From the NCBI GenBank assembly GCA_001914195.1, contig MKYF01000023.1, positions 1 through 22,910 on the forward strand: DNA of 22,910 bases, given 5' to 3'. The position numbers were made by a program, and so were the translations under genes. The stretch comes from Streptococcus mitis. Its GTDB lineage: Bacteria > Bacillota > Bacilli > Lactobacillales > Streptococcaceae. The notes beneath the pieces were generated by a model. It made no database searches. It was not told the DNA's origin and was given only the letters and a program-made list of their open reading frames with translations. This document shows, one piece after another, positions 22,086-22,910 of this stretch (positions within the stretch are counted from its first letter, which is position 1; each line of letters begins with the position of its first letter).

Positions 22086-22728
22086 TGTTTCCTACACCGT
22101 CATTTAATTTTCTACTCAAGGGATCAAAAAGAGCCTGGGCTTCTTGGATATCATCTCGAATTTTACCCATTTCTTCATCCAACTGATGGGCGATTCTAGC
22201 AGTAATTTCCAGTCGCTTCTTAATCTCCTCTGGGAAATCCCCTTGGTACTTGTAGTTGAGAGAATGTTCTATCGTTGCCCAAAAATTCATGGCCAAAGTA
22301 CGAATTTGAATTTCTGCCAAAATAGTCTTAGCTCCATTGATGGTATCAACCATATATTCTACTACCACGTGATAGGAACGGTAGCCTGAAGCCTTTCGAT
22401 GAGTAATGTAATCTCGCTCCTGTATGATACGCATATCCTGACGCTTACGCAAAATAGCTACAACTTCTTGGACGTCATCTACAAACTGAACCATCACACG
22501 TAAACCAGCAATATCCTGCAAATCGTGTTCCAAGGTCGCATAAGTAATGCCACGACGAGCCATTTTTTCCTTGATACTTTCAATTGGCTTGACTCGACCA
22601 GTCACAAACTCAATCGGAGAATGCTTATTTTGCTTACGATATTGCTTCCGAATACCACGTAGTTTAATCTTTAACTCACCAACAGCTTGAATGTAAGGAT
22701 CTAGAAATTCTTCCCATTCTAAGGTCAT
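22057..22728 (-). CDS. relQ: Small alarmone synthetase RelQ (GTP pyrophosphokinase)
   Basis: A 223-residue single-domain (p)ppGpp synthetase with no hydrolase or ACT/TGS domains. It transfers pyrophosphate from ATP to GTP/GDP; relatives are tetramers activated by pppGpp and inhibited by single-stranded RNA. Synthetase blocks: DIAGLRVMVQFVDDV, the RxxxYITHRKASGYRSYHVVVEY region (ATP/GTP site) and AEIQIRTLAMNFWATIEHSLNYKYQ with the catalytic Glu of EIQIRT. The last part (HQLDEEMGKIRDDIQEAQALF) is the oligomerising helix. First gene of relQ-nadK-rlu-pta, an arrangement known in other streptococci. AAGGGAG ribosome site. Confidence 0.96.
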   Translation of the reverse strand: MTLEWEEFLDPYIQAVGELKIKLRGIRKQYRKQNKHSPIEFVTGRVKPIESIKEKMARRGITYATLEHDLQDIAGLRVMVQFVDDVQEVVAILRKRQDMRIIQERDYITHRKASGYRSYHVVVEYMVDTINGAKTILAEIQIRTLAMNFWATIEHSLNYKYQGDFPEEIKKRLEITARIAHQLDEEMGKIRDDIQEAQALFDPLSRKLNDGVGNSDDTDEEYR

Positions 22729-22810
22729 ATATTCTCCCTTGTTCTCATATTATCCTTCAAAAATATCTTTGATTTTTTCTCCAGATTCATATACAATAAA
22801 TACAATGCTT

Positions 22811-22839
22811 ATTATACCATAAGTGAAAAACGTTTACAA
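22811..22839 (-). promoter_or_regulatory. Promoter of the relQ series, overlapping a cre-like sequence
   Basis: Minus-strand TTGTAA (22834-22839), 17-base spacer, TATAAT (22811-22816) with TGG in front (extended -10). The -35 is part of TTGTAAACGTTTTTCA, which resembles the catabolite-response (cre) consensus in its left half but has one base too many on the right. The leader is about 75 bases. Confidence 0.7.
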
Positions 22840-22910
22840 ATAGTTATCATTGGTTGTCAATAGTTGAGTTTTTACTTATTTTTCATTAAAATCATTTTCA
22901 TTAATTGCTA

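Noticed and set aside
1..22910. Mobile elements, CRISPR arrays, toxin-antitoxin or defence genes
   Set aside because: No transposase, integrase, direct-repeat array or recognised defence domain is present; apart from BOX repeats the region is core chromosome.

Overview
The window looks like ordinary chromosomal core sequence from a mitis-group Streptococcus (S. pneumoniae, S. mitis or a close relative). Signs are two BOX repeats, the AdcR-type zinc locus (adcAII plus a pht gene), a pmp23-type cell wall hydrolase, a preQ1-II riboswitch before queT, an asd-type RNA before asd, and the relQ-nadK-rlu-pta cluster. Species cannot be fixed from sequence reading alone.

Left part (1-2950): a pht histidine-triad gene runs off the left edge and sits 7 bp behind adcAII, with a strong promoter followed by two abutting AdcR-like boxes. 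To its right are a terminator, a BOX element and an APC amino acid permease whose stop codon lies at the BOX edge. Middle-left (3000-10500): a DUF1002 secreted protein with its own terminator-separated unit, then a long minus-strand series tdk > prfA > prmC > tsaC-like > GNAT > glyA > nucleoid-associated protein > pmp23, with 1-29 bp overlaps or short gaps. It joins nucleotide salvage, translation termination (RF1 and its methylase), tRNA t6A modification, one-carbon metabolism and wall remodelling.

Middle (10560-14700): a divergent 4-oxalocrotonate tautomerase gene and mnmE on the plus strand, then convergent dapA and asd, the first steps of the lysine/diaminopimelate branch. Upstream of asd are its own promoter and a separately promoted, separately terminated small RNA of the asd type. 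A second BOX element and tRNA-Thr(GGT) follow.

Right part (15100-22910): queT under a preQ1-II riboswitch, divergent from a GtrA-family gene through a symmetrical promoter palindrome; mscL; a lone hemH convergent with it; pepT; then the minus-strand series relQ > nadK > rlu > pta, which combines alarmone synthesis, NADP supply, pseudouridylation and acetate/acetyl-phosphate metabolism.

I did not find a mobile element, CRISPR array, toxin-antitoxin pair or defence system. The observations most worth following are regulatory: tandem AdcR boxes, the inverted extended -10 promoters with a predicted leaderless mRNA, the asd RNA with Shine-Dalgarno-like motifs and a tiny ORF, a Pht signal peptide without its lipobox cysteine, and an orphan ferrochelatase with a repeated C-terminal tail.
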